Of a stretch of DNA of 64,000 nt, positions 35,972 to 48,276 are shown piece after piece. How positions within the stretch are numbered: the stretch's first letter is position 1; the number at the start of each line of letters is the position of its first letter. Location of the stretch: assembly GCF_047663525.1 (NCBI RefSeq), contig NC_092589.1, positions 104,716,001 through 104,780,000 of the forward strand, read 5' to 3'. The notes beneath the pieces are model-generated. The model saw only the letters and a program-made list of their open reading frames with translations. It was not told where the DNA came from and did no database searches. A program made the position numbers and the translations under genes. Source of the stretch: Anas platyrhynchos. Lineage: Eukaryota > Chordata > Aves > Anseriformes > Anatidae.

Positions 35972-38087
35972 GGCCATGGAGGTCAGTGAAAAAGACCAGA
36001 GCTCTGAAGACTTAACCTCAGCAGAGGCAAATCGAGTTAGAAAATGTAGAAACAAATAAAACATACACAAGTCCATAGGATCTGGTGGGACTCATCCATG
36101 AGTGCAGGGCTGCTCTCGATGATATATGAAAGGTCATAGCAGTCGGAAGAGGTTCCTGGGGACTGTAAGAAAGCAAATGTCATGCCTGTTTTCAAGAAGG
36201 GCAGGAAGAAGAATCCAGGGGACTATAATCCTGTCAGCCTCACCTCAGTCTCTGGGATGGTGATAGAGCACCATCCCTCCTGGAAGATATTTTCAAGCAT
36301 ACCGACAAGATGGTTGGGAGTTATCGACATGGATTTAAGCAGAGGAAATTGTGCCTGAACAATCTGGCTTTGCAGGCAAGGGGAGAGTGATGGATGTCGC
36401 TTATCCCTATTTTAGCAAGGCTTTTGACATCATCTCCCATAACATCTGCATAGACAAACAAGTGAAGTAAAGACTGGATAAATGAAGGTGGACTGAAAAC
36501 TGGCTGAACTTTTGGGCTCAAAGGGTTGTGATCAGTGGTACAAAGTCCAGCTGGAGACCAGGCCCTTGTGCAGTACCACAGGGGTTGATGCAGGGCCCAG
36601 TACTTGTTCACCTTCTTCATTAAGAACCAGGTGATGGGACAGAGTGCACCCTCAGCACGTTGACAGATGATACAAAGCTGGGAGGAGTGGTTGATAAACC
36701 AAGTGGGTGTGCTGCCTTTCAGAGGGACATTGAACCTCAGAGGGACAGGAACCTCACAAAGTTCAACAAAGGGAAATCTGAGTCCTGCACCTGGGGAGGA
36801 ACAACCCCATGCATAGTACACGTTGAAGGCTGACTGGCTGCAGAGCAGCTTTTCAGAGAAGGATCTAGGGTTCCTGGTGGACAAAAAATTTACCATGAAC
36901 CTGCAACGTGAACTAACAGCAAGGAAGGCCAACAGCATCCTAAACATTGCCAGCAGGTCAAGGGTTGGGAATGGTCTTTTCTAGTGAGTGCTGTGTCAAG
37001 TTTTGGGCTCCCCAGCACAAGAGAGGTGTGCACATAGTAGAACAAGTTCAGTGAAAGATCACAAAGGTGTTTAAGAGAATGCGTCATACAAGGAGAGGCT
37101 GGGAGAGCAGGAAATGTTTAGCTCGAAGGAGGGAAGGCTGGTGCAAATCTTATCCATGTGTGGAAATATCAGAAGAACAGAATCACAGAATCATCTAGGT
37201 TGGAAGAGACCTTCAAGATCACCGAGTCCAACCTCTGCCCCCATCTGGATCCCATCTGGCCCCATCAACTTTTCAGACAGGATCTTCTGTGAAGCTGTTT
37301 TATTCGCGATTGCAATGTTGAGTATCCTGCATGCAGGAGCACCCAGCAAAAGTCTGTCATAACCTTGTGTTCCCTATGCACGGGACCTCCCGCAATTATT
37401 TTTCAACAGTCTTGGCAATCTGGAGAGGTCCCAGTTGACTGGAAGCTGGCAAATGTTGTGCCAGTTTTCTAGGAGGGCAAGAACGAAGACCCTGGCAACT
37501 ACAGGCCTGTCAGTCTCACCTCAGTGCCTGGTCAAATTATGGAGAACATTATCCTGGGAGTTATCTGGTGCACAGCTGAGGGACAGTGCAGTCATAGGTC
37601 CCAACCAACATGGGTTCAGGGTGGGTCCTGTTTAACAAACTTGGTTTCGTTTTTTTGATAAGATCACCCATCCCATCCATCAAGAGAAGTCAAAGGATTG
37701 TCCCACCCTGCTCTGTGCTGTGCGGCCTCACCTCAAGCACTGTGCGCGGTTCTGGGCACCACAGCACAAAAAGGACATGAAACTGTTGGAGAGTGTCCAG
37801 AGGAGGGCTACAGAATGGTGAAGGGCCCAGAGGGGAAGACGTACGAGGGCACTGGGCCTGTTCAGCCTGGAGGAGGCTGAGGTGGGGCCTCATTGTGACC
37901 TACAGCTTCCTCATGATGGGGAGCGGAGGGGCAGATCTCTTCTCTTTAGTGAGATCTCTTCTCTTTAGCGACCAGTGACAGGACCCAAGGGAATGGAGTC
38001 AAGCTGAGGCAGGGGAGGTTCGGGCTGGACATCAGGAAGAGGTTCTTCACCGAGAGGGTGGTCACACACTGGGACAGGACTTTAAGA
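35972..38087 (+). mobile_element. Old CR1 cluster in unit C
   Basis: Third copy of the cluster. One visible base change (37,267, A instead of G) lies just beyond the nested antisense CR1 3' end (about 37,181-37,244). Confidence 0.85.
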
Positions 38088-38435
38088 AGCGTTTGGACTG
38101 TGATGGGAGCCGTCGGGCTCCCAGGGCATGGTTCGCCTCACGTTGCACAAATCCCCCATTCAGACTCCATACAGCACACTGGCAACACGCGGCGCTGAGG
38201 AGGGTACTGAGCTGTTCTCCTTGCCCTGCTAGAGGTACCAGGACAGGCAGCAGAACTGTAGCTCCAGAAGGAGTGCAATTGGAGCCCATGGAATCAGCTC
38301 CTCAGCTAAATGCTCCCCGTGGCTATGGCATTTCCTGACCCGGTGTGGTACAGACACTCACTGACAAAGCGTTTGTTCAAATAAACAATATATATTACAA
38401 TAAATAATAAACAATATATAAACAATATAATAAAA

Positions 38436-38482
38436 ATTGCAATGTATATTGCAATATGTATTGCAATATATATGTATTGCAG
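38436..38482. repeat. 12-base minisatellite attgcaatatgt (unit C)
   Basis: Same unit number and sequence as in A and B. Confidence 0.85.
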
Positions 38483-38796
38483 AGCTCGGAGCTGCTGGAG
38501 TGAGTGGACACTCCCCAGGAGCCCAGATGGTCACTGTCTAGGTGGAAAGAGGAGTCTCTGCTTTAAGCTTCCCTGCAGCGGTGTCTTCAGCTGCACAGGG
38601 TCTGCCTCCCCCAGGGGTGGTTTTGCTGCAGAGACGCCATGGAGGAGCAATTCCCAGCTGAGCAGCATCGTTTCCATGGGCAGCGTGCTCAGCACTGGGG
38701 CATGTGGCAAGCAGGGTGTCACTCCTTCAGCTTCGCAGCCACCGAAAGCATCGCTGGTGAAATCCCTCCTGTGCGTGCTTGCCACGAGGATGGCGG

Positions 38797-38993
38797 TCAG
38801 GTCAGGAGGTGGGTGACAGCGGTCATCGAGGCACAGGTGGCAAAGTTAGTGCCTACCAGGGTACAGACACAGAGCTGCAGATGTCTGAGGTGGAAGGTGT
38901 GCCGAGCATGCTGAGGTGTTTCCTGAAGAGCAGCATCTCTGGCACAGCGCAGCTCTGGGGCCACCTCGTGCTGCTGCGAACGCCGGCCTCTGA
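38797..38993 (-). pseudogene. Decayed C-terminal remnant of the ITPRIPL1-like gene (unit C)
   Basis: Same lesions as in the other two units. Confidence 0.75.
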
Positions 38994-40004
38994 CTACTTG
39001 AAGGTCAGGTAGGTGTCCGAGTCGTCCTCCTTCACCCCAAGCATGAGCTCGACAGAGAGGCTTTCATTGGAGGCGTTGGTCAGCATGAACTTGCAGAAGC
39101 GGGTGGCGGGCAGCATCGTTAGCTGCAGCTGGGCTGACTGAGGCATGGCCCCCCAGGCTTCTGCCACCAGCCCCTGGAACCACTTTGCTGTCTTCCGCAC
39201 ATCCAAGTAGGAGCCACAGCAGAGGGTGTCCAGGAGGTTTGGGTCCTGGTTCTTCAGCTCGTGCTCAGGATGGTGCAGGAAGCACAGCACGTCACCCAGC
39301 ATCTGCTCCCGTGTGCACATGCACTGCAGCTCAACGCGGAGGCATGAATTCCTCACCAGCCTCTCCCCTTCGGTGCCCAGCTCCAGGTGGAAGGTGTGCC
39401 CAGGCGGTGGGTTCAGGGGCACGAGCAGGCGGTAGATGGTATCACACCCAGTGGGACCGGAGGCGCTGCCCACCGCAATGGCTGGCTGCAGCCGTGGCAT
39501 GAACTCGCTCCTGGGGAGGCCCTGGCAGGCAGCGAGCAGGTTGTTCACCAGTTCCTCCACAACCTTGCACGTTCCTCCCAGGTTCCTCACCGGCCGCTGC
39601 AGGTACTCGCTGACGAATCTCCGGGCATCCAGAATGTCACTGGGGTCTTCCTCGGAGTCGTCGTTGTCCTTCCTTCCGGAGACGCCTCTCTTGGTTCTGC
39701 TGCGCCGCTTACGGCAGAATTTCATGAGGATGCAGCAGAGCACAAAGAACAGGACGATCGCTCCGGTCAGGACCCAGAAGTGCCAGTGCTGCAGCAGCGA
39801 CAGGAGCAGGGTTCCCACACGCACCCAGCCGTGCTCCTGGTCCTTCTGCTCGATTTCCATCAGCAGCTGCATCATCCGAGCCTGCAGCTCCTCTGCACGC
39901 TGCTGCATGCGCGCGGTTGTAGCCACGTCCAGATCATCGCCGACTTTCTGTGGGCCCTGAATTAAGCTCAGGAAAGTCAACGCGAAGAAAATTTCCGAAA
40001 CCAT
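38994..40004 (-). CDS. ITPRIPL1-like protein, C-terminally truncated (unit C)
   Basis: The 336-codon frame translates identically to units A and B and starts at 40,004. This copy lies next to the ancestral right flank and is the most upstream of the three in transcription direction. Its 5' intron contains one difference from B (40,073), and its far promoter region carries several (40,438; 40,537; 40,572; 40,652). If the three copies are regulated differently, this is the one with altered upstream DNA. All protein comments for unit A apply; the C-terminal half is missing here too. Confidence 0.72.
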   Translation of the reverse strand: MVSEIFFALTFLSLIQGPQKVGDDLDVATTARMQQRAEELQARMMQLLMEIEQKDQEHGWVRVGTLLLSLLQHWHFWVLTGAIVLFFVLCCILMKFCRKRRSRTKRGVSGRKDNDDSEEDPSDILDARRFVSEYLQRPVRNLGGTCKVVEELVNNLLAACQGLPRSEFMPRLQPAIAVGSASGPTGCDTIYRLLVPLNPPPGHTFHLELGTEGERLVRNSCLRVELQCMCTREQMLGDVLCFLHHPEHELKNQDPNLLDTLCCGSYLDVRKTAKWFQGLVAEAWGAMPQSAQLQLTMLPATRFCKFMLTNASNESLSVELMLGVKEDDSDTYLTFK

Positions 40005-40007
40005 GGT

Positions 40008-40279
40008 CTGCAAGAATTGAGAGAGAAGGGGGTCAGCTGGGTGGGAGCTGGCTGGTGGCTGAGGGAGCCGGGACAGGAGCTACAGACTCCTGGGGTCAGG
40101 TAGGAGAGGGGGTGAGGGAGCTGGGAGGCAGCAGCGACTGCGACCAGAGCTAGCGGTGACAGCCACGAGCCCTGCCCTGAATGGCTGGGCCCTTGCTTCA
40201 GGCTTAGCAGCCCTCGGGGGGCTGGTGTTTGTGCCCTGGCCCTGGCCCAGCCCAGCCTTCCCCCTGCTGCTTCACTCAC
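40008..40279 (-). other. 5' untranslated intron of the ITPRIPL1-like gene (unit C)
   Basis: Donor and acceptor are intact. A single change (40,073) lies in the intron body. The upstream TATTTAA box is at 40,328-40,334. Confidence 0.72.
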
Positions 40280-40327
40280 CTCGCCAATGGCTCAGGACAA
40301 AGTGAAGCAGCGCTGCCCATGGCTGCC

Positions 40328-40334
40328 TTAAATA
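40328..40334 (-). promoter_or_regulatory. TATA-like box of the ITPRIPL1-like gene (unit C)
   Basis: TATTTAA on the minus strand, unchanged from units A and B. Confidence 0.5.
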
Positions 40335-40655
40335 CAGTCCCCCCATTGTGACATGTCCTCTGTGCTGTCACCCGTGCCCCCACCCCGCCACAGCCCCCCA
40401 CAACCCTGGTATTGCCCGAGTGCCAGAGCTCCTCGGGCTCCCTTTGCATGGCCTGTGGGAGCCCCCAGGGCCGTCTGCAGAGAGAAATTTGGGTGATGGA
40501 GCCCATGGACGCTGTGCTCCTTGTGTGCCACAACGGCGCAGTGCTTCGGAGGAGACATTTCTGGATGGGGACGAGGCTGTGCGGGAGGGGAGGTGCCCGG
40601 CGCTGCCGGAAGCTCGTTCCTGCCGTGCCTGTGAGGAAAAATGTCAATAATGTTT

Positions 40656-40953
40656 ACAGAATCACAGAATCATCTAGGTTGGAAGAGACCTTCAATATAA
40701 CTGAGTCCAACCTGTGACCTAACACTAACCAGTCCTTCACTAAACCATATCAGTAAGCTCTACCTCTAAACGTCTTCTAAAGACCTCCAGAGATGATGAC
40801 TCCACCACTTCCCTGGGCAGCCCCTTCCAATGCCTAACAACCCTCTCAGTAAAGAAGTTCTTCCTAATATCCAACCTAAACCTCCCCTGGCGCAACTTAA
40901 CCCATTCCCCCCCATCCTGTCACCAGGCACTTGGGAGAATAGACCAACCCCCA
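40656..40953 (-). mobile_element. CR1 LINE 3' fragment (antisense), ancestral uncut version
   Basis: The first 131 bases correspond to the CR1 remnants at the A/B and B/C junctions. Here the element continues without a break through 'ccagagatgatgactccacc', 'ccctgggcagccccttccaa' and 'ctgtcaccaggcacttggga' to about 40,953. It therefore shows what the junction CR1 looked like before the duplication cut it at 40,786. Confidence 0.93.
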
Positions 40954-41099
40954 GACTGGCGATTGGGGACAACAGAACCAGCATCTTTTCAGTGCTGCCC
41001 TGTCAAAGGACAAAAGGCAAGGAGCACAAGTTGAAAGACAGAAAATTCCACGTACATATAAGAAATACCCATTTGACAGTGACGGTAGTCAAACACTGA

Positions 41100-41275
41100 T
41101 GTAGGTTTCCCAGAGGGTTTGTGGAGTCTTCAGCCTTGGAGATCCTCAAAACCCAGCTGGGTAAGACCTTGAGCAACCTCCTGTAGTTGATCCAGCTTTG
41201 AGCACAGTGGGGCTTGAACTGTACCATCTGATGGGGTCCCTTCCAGCCTCAACTATTACTATTTTGTGATTCTAC
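41100..41275 (+). mobile_element. CR1 LINE 3' end (sense)
   Basis: Contains 'gccttggagatcctcaaaac', 'gagcaacctcctgtagttga' and 'ggggtcccttccagcctcaa', and ends ttttgtgattctac, a CR1 terminal octamer-like end. It lies about 150 bases from an oppositely oriented CR1. Confidence 0.85.
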
Positions 41276-43111
41276 CTAAATACAGTAGACAAAGAGTTTT
41301 GGGGTAAATTTCACTCTTTGCAAGCAGAGCATAACAGCACAAGGAGCCAGGCACAGCCTCAAGTTTCACTGTTGGCCAGGAGCTTCTAGTCAAGAATCCA
41401 GGATTTGTGCATACCAGAAGTGAAATGCATATAAACAGACAAATGCTTGAAGAGCAGACTTCAACAGTTCCCCTTGGCGCTCTTTGCTAAACCACTAGTA
41501 GATGACCTCCAGATTGGAATTTCCAGTGGTAAGGAGATTTTTGACTGAAAAGGTCGTATAAAATCCTTCTTAATTTCTGTTTAAATCTGTTAATGCAAGG
41601 AACCTGCTGAAACAATGATTCAACCATGCATAGACCTGTAATTTTAATGTAGTTGAAAAACCTGATTAAACTCCTAACTTCAGAAATTGCTAAGTGTGGC
41701 TCTTATGTATATGTGCAACAATATCAGTAAATAAAGGGGGAATAGCATAAAGATGCTTTTCTCCATCTTTTTAATGAATCCTTGTTTAGTATCTCACTTA
41801 TACTTTCAGGCCTTTGGAATTGTCTGGGTTGGTGCCACGTCCTAGACAGTGCGATGGGTTTTGCTCAGATAAACCACTCCTTTCCTTGCCATGAAAAAAG
41901 AGCAGTTTATTCCTATCTGTGCTTATACCTACTCAAGATTAAGTTCTATTTTCTCTCTCTCTCTCTCTTTTTTTTCTTCCTTCATTTGCCCTTCCATCTC
42001 CTTGTGCGCCATGGCTCAGCATGTACCTAGAGGCACAGCACACTTAAACTTTAGGTTCTCCTTTGAATAAGAGATCCTACAGCCTTTCTTTCTCTGCATA
42101 TTCTTCAGAAATTCAGACATTTCTATTGGATCCTCAGTGTTATCTGTGCAGGCTTTAACAGAGATTCAACAACTTAATTTTTTTATCTTGATAGGCTCCA
42201 ATAGTATCTTTTAGGTCGATGTGAACTAGCCTGTCCAGAACAACTGCAAAGGCTTTTCTCTTTAGTAACAGATGGGTGCTTGCATGGTTGGGAAAGAAGA
42301 TAAAGGCTGGGCCTATATTTTTCAGCCATCTGCTCCCTGAACAATCTTCTTCTTCAAACTGTGTTATGGAAAAGGACTAGCAGAGTCTCCAGCATTATGG
42401 TTCTATATAAAAACATGAAAAGACTTGGTTCTTGCTCTAAACTTTTACACTAAAAGGAGACAAATGTCATGAAAATCAGTTAAATTACTGAGTCTTGGCA
42501 TAGGTAAGCAAGTTGAAGAGGTAAAGCTGGGTCACATAAGATAGAGAATATTCATCAATCTTTGCAATGCGTAACTATTTACCTTGTGTACCGTTCCTCC
42601 CATAGACTCTAAAAAACCTGTCAAAATCCCATATATTAAATTTTGCATCACAGTAGAGTAGAGGCATAGGTATGTGTTTTATACCTGACATGAAAAAGCC
42701 TGTTGACAGACGTGCTTGTGTTGAAGGGATTAGATGGTGTATGCTCCCTAACTGCACCATTCTCCTACTTGCTTATGTACACACTTTGGTTTGTCCTGCA
42801 AGTTGGGAAGTGCAAAGTGTTTTTTTGTTTGTTTGTTTTTTGTTTTTTAATCCCATGCTGCTTTTTGGAATTTATCCCAGGTCGTAATACCCATGTGCAT
42901 GCTGTGCTGCTTGGAACTTGTGGGCTATGTTATCCTGGGAGGAGCATTGTAGGTTTCCTACAGGATCCAGTAAAACAGCCTATTTCCTTCTGGGAAAGAG
43001 TGGTTTGCCTTTCTTCACTAGCCCAAAGCTAGAGACTATTTTAATCCCCCCGAAGTCTGCACTTTGCTGATCTAGCAAAATACTCAGTTTTTTGTGCTTA
43101 CTGATATGTGG

Positions 43112-43143
<32 letters not shown>

Positions 43144-43157
43144 AGAAGAAGTAGAAA
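43112..43157. repeat. A-rich simple repeat
   Basis: A19, G, A13 and a short purine tail. No recognisable retroposed gene precedes it. Confidence 0.85.
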
Positions 43158-46100
43158 AAAGCATAGATCTTTGTCTGCAAGTCATGTATCCTTATTGGGG
43201 AGCACTGCACAGACACATTGCACAAAGACACTACAGTGCTAAGCAGGAGATAAAGCAGGAAGGGCAGATGCAGTACAGATGTGGAAGATCGAATATGTGG
43301 CTACCTAGTGGGCTTTTCAGAGCAGGATAACTGCCATTGCCTGAATTGCTCATATTTTCCCTGTGGACAGAACAATACCAATGATTCCAGAACCTCTGCC
43401 TGGGGAACCTGCCTCAAATCTCCAATGTCTGAATCAGAAAATGACAGAGATTGGCTACCCCAGCCTGGTGTTTGGTACTGGCAAGTCCACTATTAGACAC
43501 AATGGGTAAACCATGCTACCAGGAACACATCTGAAACATTACCTATTTTTTTTTTAGAATGGTCTAGAATGGACTGGAATACAAATATCCACTTGATTGC
43601 ATCATTTGAAAGAGCCACATTAACCTCAGAAAGTAGTATTACTTTGTCCTGTAGGATTAAGAGACTGTTGGGGAGTGTTCATAATCACCTCATGAGGCTC
43701 CGCTTCCTCATGTTCTGAAACAAATGATCACTGTCCTCCTCGGACAGCTGAAACCTCCTGCCAGGCATATTGCTCCCTGTCACAGCTCATGGGGATGTGA
43801 GCCTCTCATCTCCTGACGTGGCCTGAAAGCATCCTCAGATAATATGGGACATGCCAAACATTTTGTTCTTACTTGCTCAAAGGTAACAGAGTTCCACAGT
43901 CATAAAGCAATCATGTAAGAAATGTTGACCTAGGCCAAGAGAGGCTAGTGAAATTAATGTCAAACATGTTTACTTCCCTGCTTTTTACAGGCACTTTAAT
44001 AAGTAATTGCCTACAACCATGTACAGTGTTAAGTTGCAAAATACCTTGCAACACCTTGCCCTCATTTCTTCCAGACCTTGTGGTCTATATTTGCTTAAGC
44101 TTCTAGTGTCTAGGGCTGTTCTCCTGCCTACGGTGTTTTGTCACAGATTAATTTTTGGACTTCATTAGGCAAGCGCTTAATTACTATGGGGAGCAGTATG
44201 ACATGTTTAAACAGAGAGGCATACTAAATTCACAGAGTGTACAAGAAAATATTCAAGGAGCCCTGTAAGATTGCTAAAGGAAAAGCAAATGTACTTTCTA
44301 ACTGTGCGAGTGTGTGCAAACAGGTCAAAATTCAAGCACCTGAAAAGCCAACACTGGGGTATGAGGTGTGATTTCTTCTGCATTTCAGGGTCTTTTCCCT
44401 GACACGTCTTCATTTGGCAAGGACTAAAGAGGTTGTCTGACCATGAAGTGAGACCACACAAGCGTCTCCTACAATGCTTGTCTTTGCCTTTTTCATTCTC
44501 TGGGAAACAACAGACCAAAGATTCAGAGGAGTTTTGGATGCCTGCCCCTGGACTTGGAGGGAAAGTCATGGGACAGGGATCGTGTGTCTTGGTGTCCATA
44601 GTGGCTGCTTCTCAGAGCTCTGGCAAAAGTGCCAAAAGAGCATTTTCTTCTGGCCCGACACTATGGTGACCACATGCTTGTGCTCCTCAATTAGATAGTT
44701 AGGTGGTTGTTCCCTCTGTTTTTGTAATGTCTACAATGGGAAAAAACAGTCCATTCTGTATTCATTTTCATGTCTTGTCATAGCAAGACATGGATTCTCA
44801 ATACGAGAATTACTTACTTCTACATTAGAGAATCACAGTTTTCAGATTTTATTTATTTTATTTTAATTTATGTTGTTTCATCTTTGGTCTCAGCAGTCTG
44901 TAGCAGTTTCTGGAAAAAGGTGTCAAGGCAGCAACAGACCATATTAAGAGAAGGTGGGTTTTATTTAGCACTTTGTTTAAGTTACTTCTATAGGCTTACT
45001 GACTTCCAGTGGAAAGTAATTTGCCTCTCAGCATTGCTGTGGTTAAGCAGATGATGAGAGCCACAGGCATGGCACTGTGTGACTTTCTCACAACCTGGGC
45101 AAGCTGCTGGGTTAGATGACGTCCTAGAGATCCCTGAATGGGGAAAAGAGGAAACCTTTCTGGCCAGCATGGCCAGTCTCCCAGCCTGCACAAAGCTTTT
45201 TAAGAGCCCTCTGAACACACAATGAGCAAGTGAAAGGACATACATTCTCAATTACACAGAAGCTTGAACACAAAGCACGTTATTAATTGGCCAAATCCAT
45301 TCCTAACATGCCTTCTCCCTTACATATTGGCAGCTGCTACTTCACAGCCATCAGGATGGATCTGGAGGAACACTGATCGGCTGCCGACGTACCTGCCTGT
45401 TGGGTGATACCTGCCGAGCAGCACGCCCACAAGCACAGCTTCTCTGGCACAGAGGGAGAAGAAGTGAATGGGTTGCTATTTATCACCAGGAGCTTCCATG
45501 ATTTAGCTCTGAAAACTGAATGCTCAAAGGAGCCATTGCCAAAAAGCATTGGCTGCTGCGCTGCCTGGGACAGCTTCCATGTAAGACAAACCAGTACAGA
45601 CTTCTGGTGACTTTTAACTTCAGCAAATACCATCCACTAAAGCAGCCCCACAGCTGAAAAGCTAAATCACAGCTTAACTTTGGTAAAACTTTTCCTCAGT
45701 CTAGTTCACCAACACTGTGCTTATGCAGATTGGTTTATCAGCAAAGCGCAAGCTGCAGTATTTCCCCACACTATAAACCCTCTTCACCTCGGGGACAAAC
45801 CCTCTGTGAAAAAAAGATATCGTTAGCATAAACGAAGCCACCAAGAGGATGAGGTTTAAGTATGTGGTTGACTTAAAAGCTCTGCAGCACTGGTGCTGTT
45901 ACAGGATTTTGGTTAAGGTCCTTGAGACAGGGTTGGAGAAGCATTCTCATGGGGTCTGAAAGAGCAGATCCATACAAGAAGTCTCACTGCAAAAAAAAAA
46001 TTGCTCAAGTATACAAGACAGTTTATTTAAGGGAAAAAAAAAAATCACATCAGGCTAGTTATAGTTTCATTTGCAAATCACCACACCACACCTGGCTGGA

Positions 46101-46305
46101 GGCAGCGGTGAAACCAAGCAATGCAGCACAAGCCATCAGCTGCTTCCGACAGTGACTTTCCGCATGAGTTCACCACACTTGCCTACAAACGTATAAACCC
46201 AGCCTGGTTTCCCTAGGTCGAGATTTATGCACGTAACTGCATATATAAAAATATTTTAACTTCTGTGTGACGATTGCTGAGACTTGTTTTATTACATAAT
46301 TAAAA

Positions 46306-46332
46306 AATAATAATAATAATAATAATAATAAT
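46306..46332. repeat. (AAT)n microsatellite
   Basis: Nine tandem aat units. Confidence 0.9.
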
Positions 46333-48225
46333 CCCCATGGCAATTCTGTGTGGTACAATTGCTCAGCTGATGTATATAGAAACACCCCTGGCTGGCAGTC
46401 CTCCAGGCAAGCAGCAGGCATGCACCATAGCTCGGTTTCTTCCACAGATCAAAGCCTGCCCGTCTGTCAGGAGAACAGGATCCTTCCTGACGGCGTGGCT
46501 CCCTGCAGTCATCTATCCAGAAATCTCTTCCCTTTTGCACAGAAATTTTCCTCAAAGGTGTAAATCAGCACTCGTGGCTTTGGGGCTCTCATTCTGGACA
46601 CAGAGGGATCCCTCCTGGTCCATCGGGGCCTTGGATTATTCTCCCAACTCCTGGAGGAATGGTTTGTTGTGGAGTTTGTTGTAGCTTCAGACACTGATGG
46701 AAACTTGGGCACGTCCAGGCATGGTTGGGGCCTTTCGGGAAGCCGGGCTGCCTCTGCTGCGCTCCCTGGATGCCGCGAGCAGCCTGCCTCCACACGAATT
46801 GCTGCCGTGTGCTGGATTTACCAGCTGAAGGCATGGGGCCTTGTGTGTCCCCAGCAGGCTCTTCCTGCTCGTGCGATTCGGGCCGGCAGCCCAATTCGGT
46901 GATGACAGGCTGAAGGCCAGGCAGAGCTGTAAAATGCTGCCCGTGTAGTGTGATGGGACGGGACAGCTCGTCAGAAAGACACAAGGACAGGAGATCTGGG
47001 GATGGTGAGTGAAGGACGGAGGCGCTTACATCCCAGCATCTTGTGGTTTTGCTGCAGTCATGGTGCAAATTAGTAGGATCAAGTGCAGACAGCAGGTGTA
47101 CAAGTGCAATCTGATCCTGGCTTACAGAGTCAGGCCGCCCTTACGCCACAGATCAAATATAGGATGCGGAGGGCTGGTGCTCAGCAAGCCGGGCAGAAGC
47201 GTGGGCACGAGCACACGCCCAGGCCCAGCCGAGCAGGCAGCAATCCCCGTGTGGTCATGAGGGCAAACCACATGAGAGATGGGTCTGGAAAGCTGGCAGG
47301 CAAATTTGTAACCACACAGCCCTGAAAGGCAGCCTTGCCATTGCCAGGCCTGCTCTGCCCGAGCTTTTCTCGTCCTGGCTGCAGCGCTGTTTTGCTTGGT
47401 TTAGCTGGGCCAGCAATTCCTTTCATTGGCCAGGTGTCTGTATCTCATTTGTGTGCTACCACAATCGCTTTATGTAGATAGCAGTAACAAGGGGTTGTTC
47501 TAGACAGGGAGAGAGATTTGCGACAGCCAGAATTCACACACAGCAACGTGGGAGCTGCTACGATGGCACTGAGCAGTGGAGATGTGGGATGCGAGGCAGA
47601 AGTGTGCAGGTGCAGGAAGATAAGAGGTGAGGCACAGGCAGGCACTGGAGATCCTGCAGCTATAAACGGCTCCATAACGGCCAGCTAAGAGAGACTGCAG
47701 GCCTGCAGCTGGACAAGATTGGTTTCAGGAGTAATAAAGAAAACTAGGAAATAGTAAAGAGCACCATATATCATAAATTGAGATGTTACCTGGAACTGCA
47801 GACTGATAATAAAGACGTAGATGTAAATGTGTGTCAGCAAATATCTGTGTTCCTAAATTGAAGGAAGAAGAGGGAGGAGAAAAGAAGAAAGGAGGAGGAA
47901 ATCATCAGCATAAGCGTCATATTCCTCCCAGCAAAGTACTCCAGCTTGCTGTAACATCCCCCTACACCAACGCCTGCATGAAATCACTGCCTGTAGGACC
48001 CAGAAGAACAGTTTAAAGGAGAGCACAATGCCAGGAAAAGGGGTAGAAACTAAGAGTGTTACAATTTCAATCATAGTATTACTATTACTGCAACATTTTA
48101 TATATTTAAGTATGCTATCTGCATTATTATTATTTGTTTTTCTGTAATAATCAGATATAGATGAATGATTCCTGAATTAGACTGTGAAGATTTGTGATAT
48201 ACTAATAATAAATTATTGTCTTTGC

Positions 48226-48229
<4 letters not shown>

Positions 48230-48273
<44 letters not shown>
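48230..48273. repeat. (TA)n microsatellite
   Basis: About 22 uninterrupted ta units; likely length-polymorphic. Confidence 0.95.

Positions 48274-48276
<3 letters not shown>

Larger units (their letters stand above)
34724..40786. repeat. Tandem array unit C, right-hand terminal unit
   Basis: Third direct copy. It differs from B at 37,267 and 40,073 and then at eight positions in the last 350 bases (40,438; 40,537; 40,572; 40,652; 40,752; 40,753; 40,758; 40,764). Unlike A and B, its terminal CR1 is not cut at 'agacct' but continues for another 167 bases, so this end represents the ancestral right flank. Confidence 0.95.
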
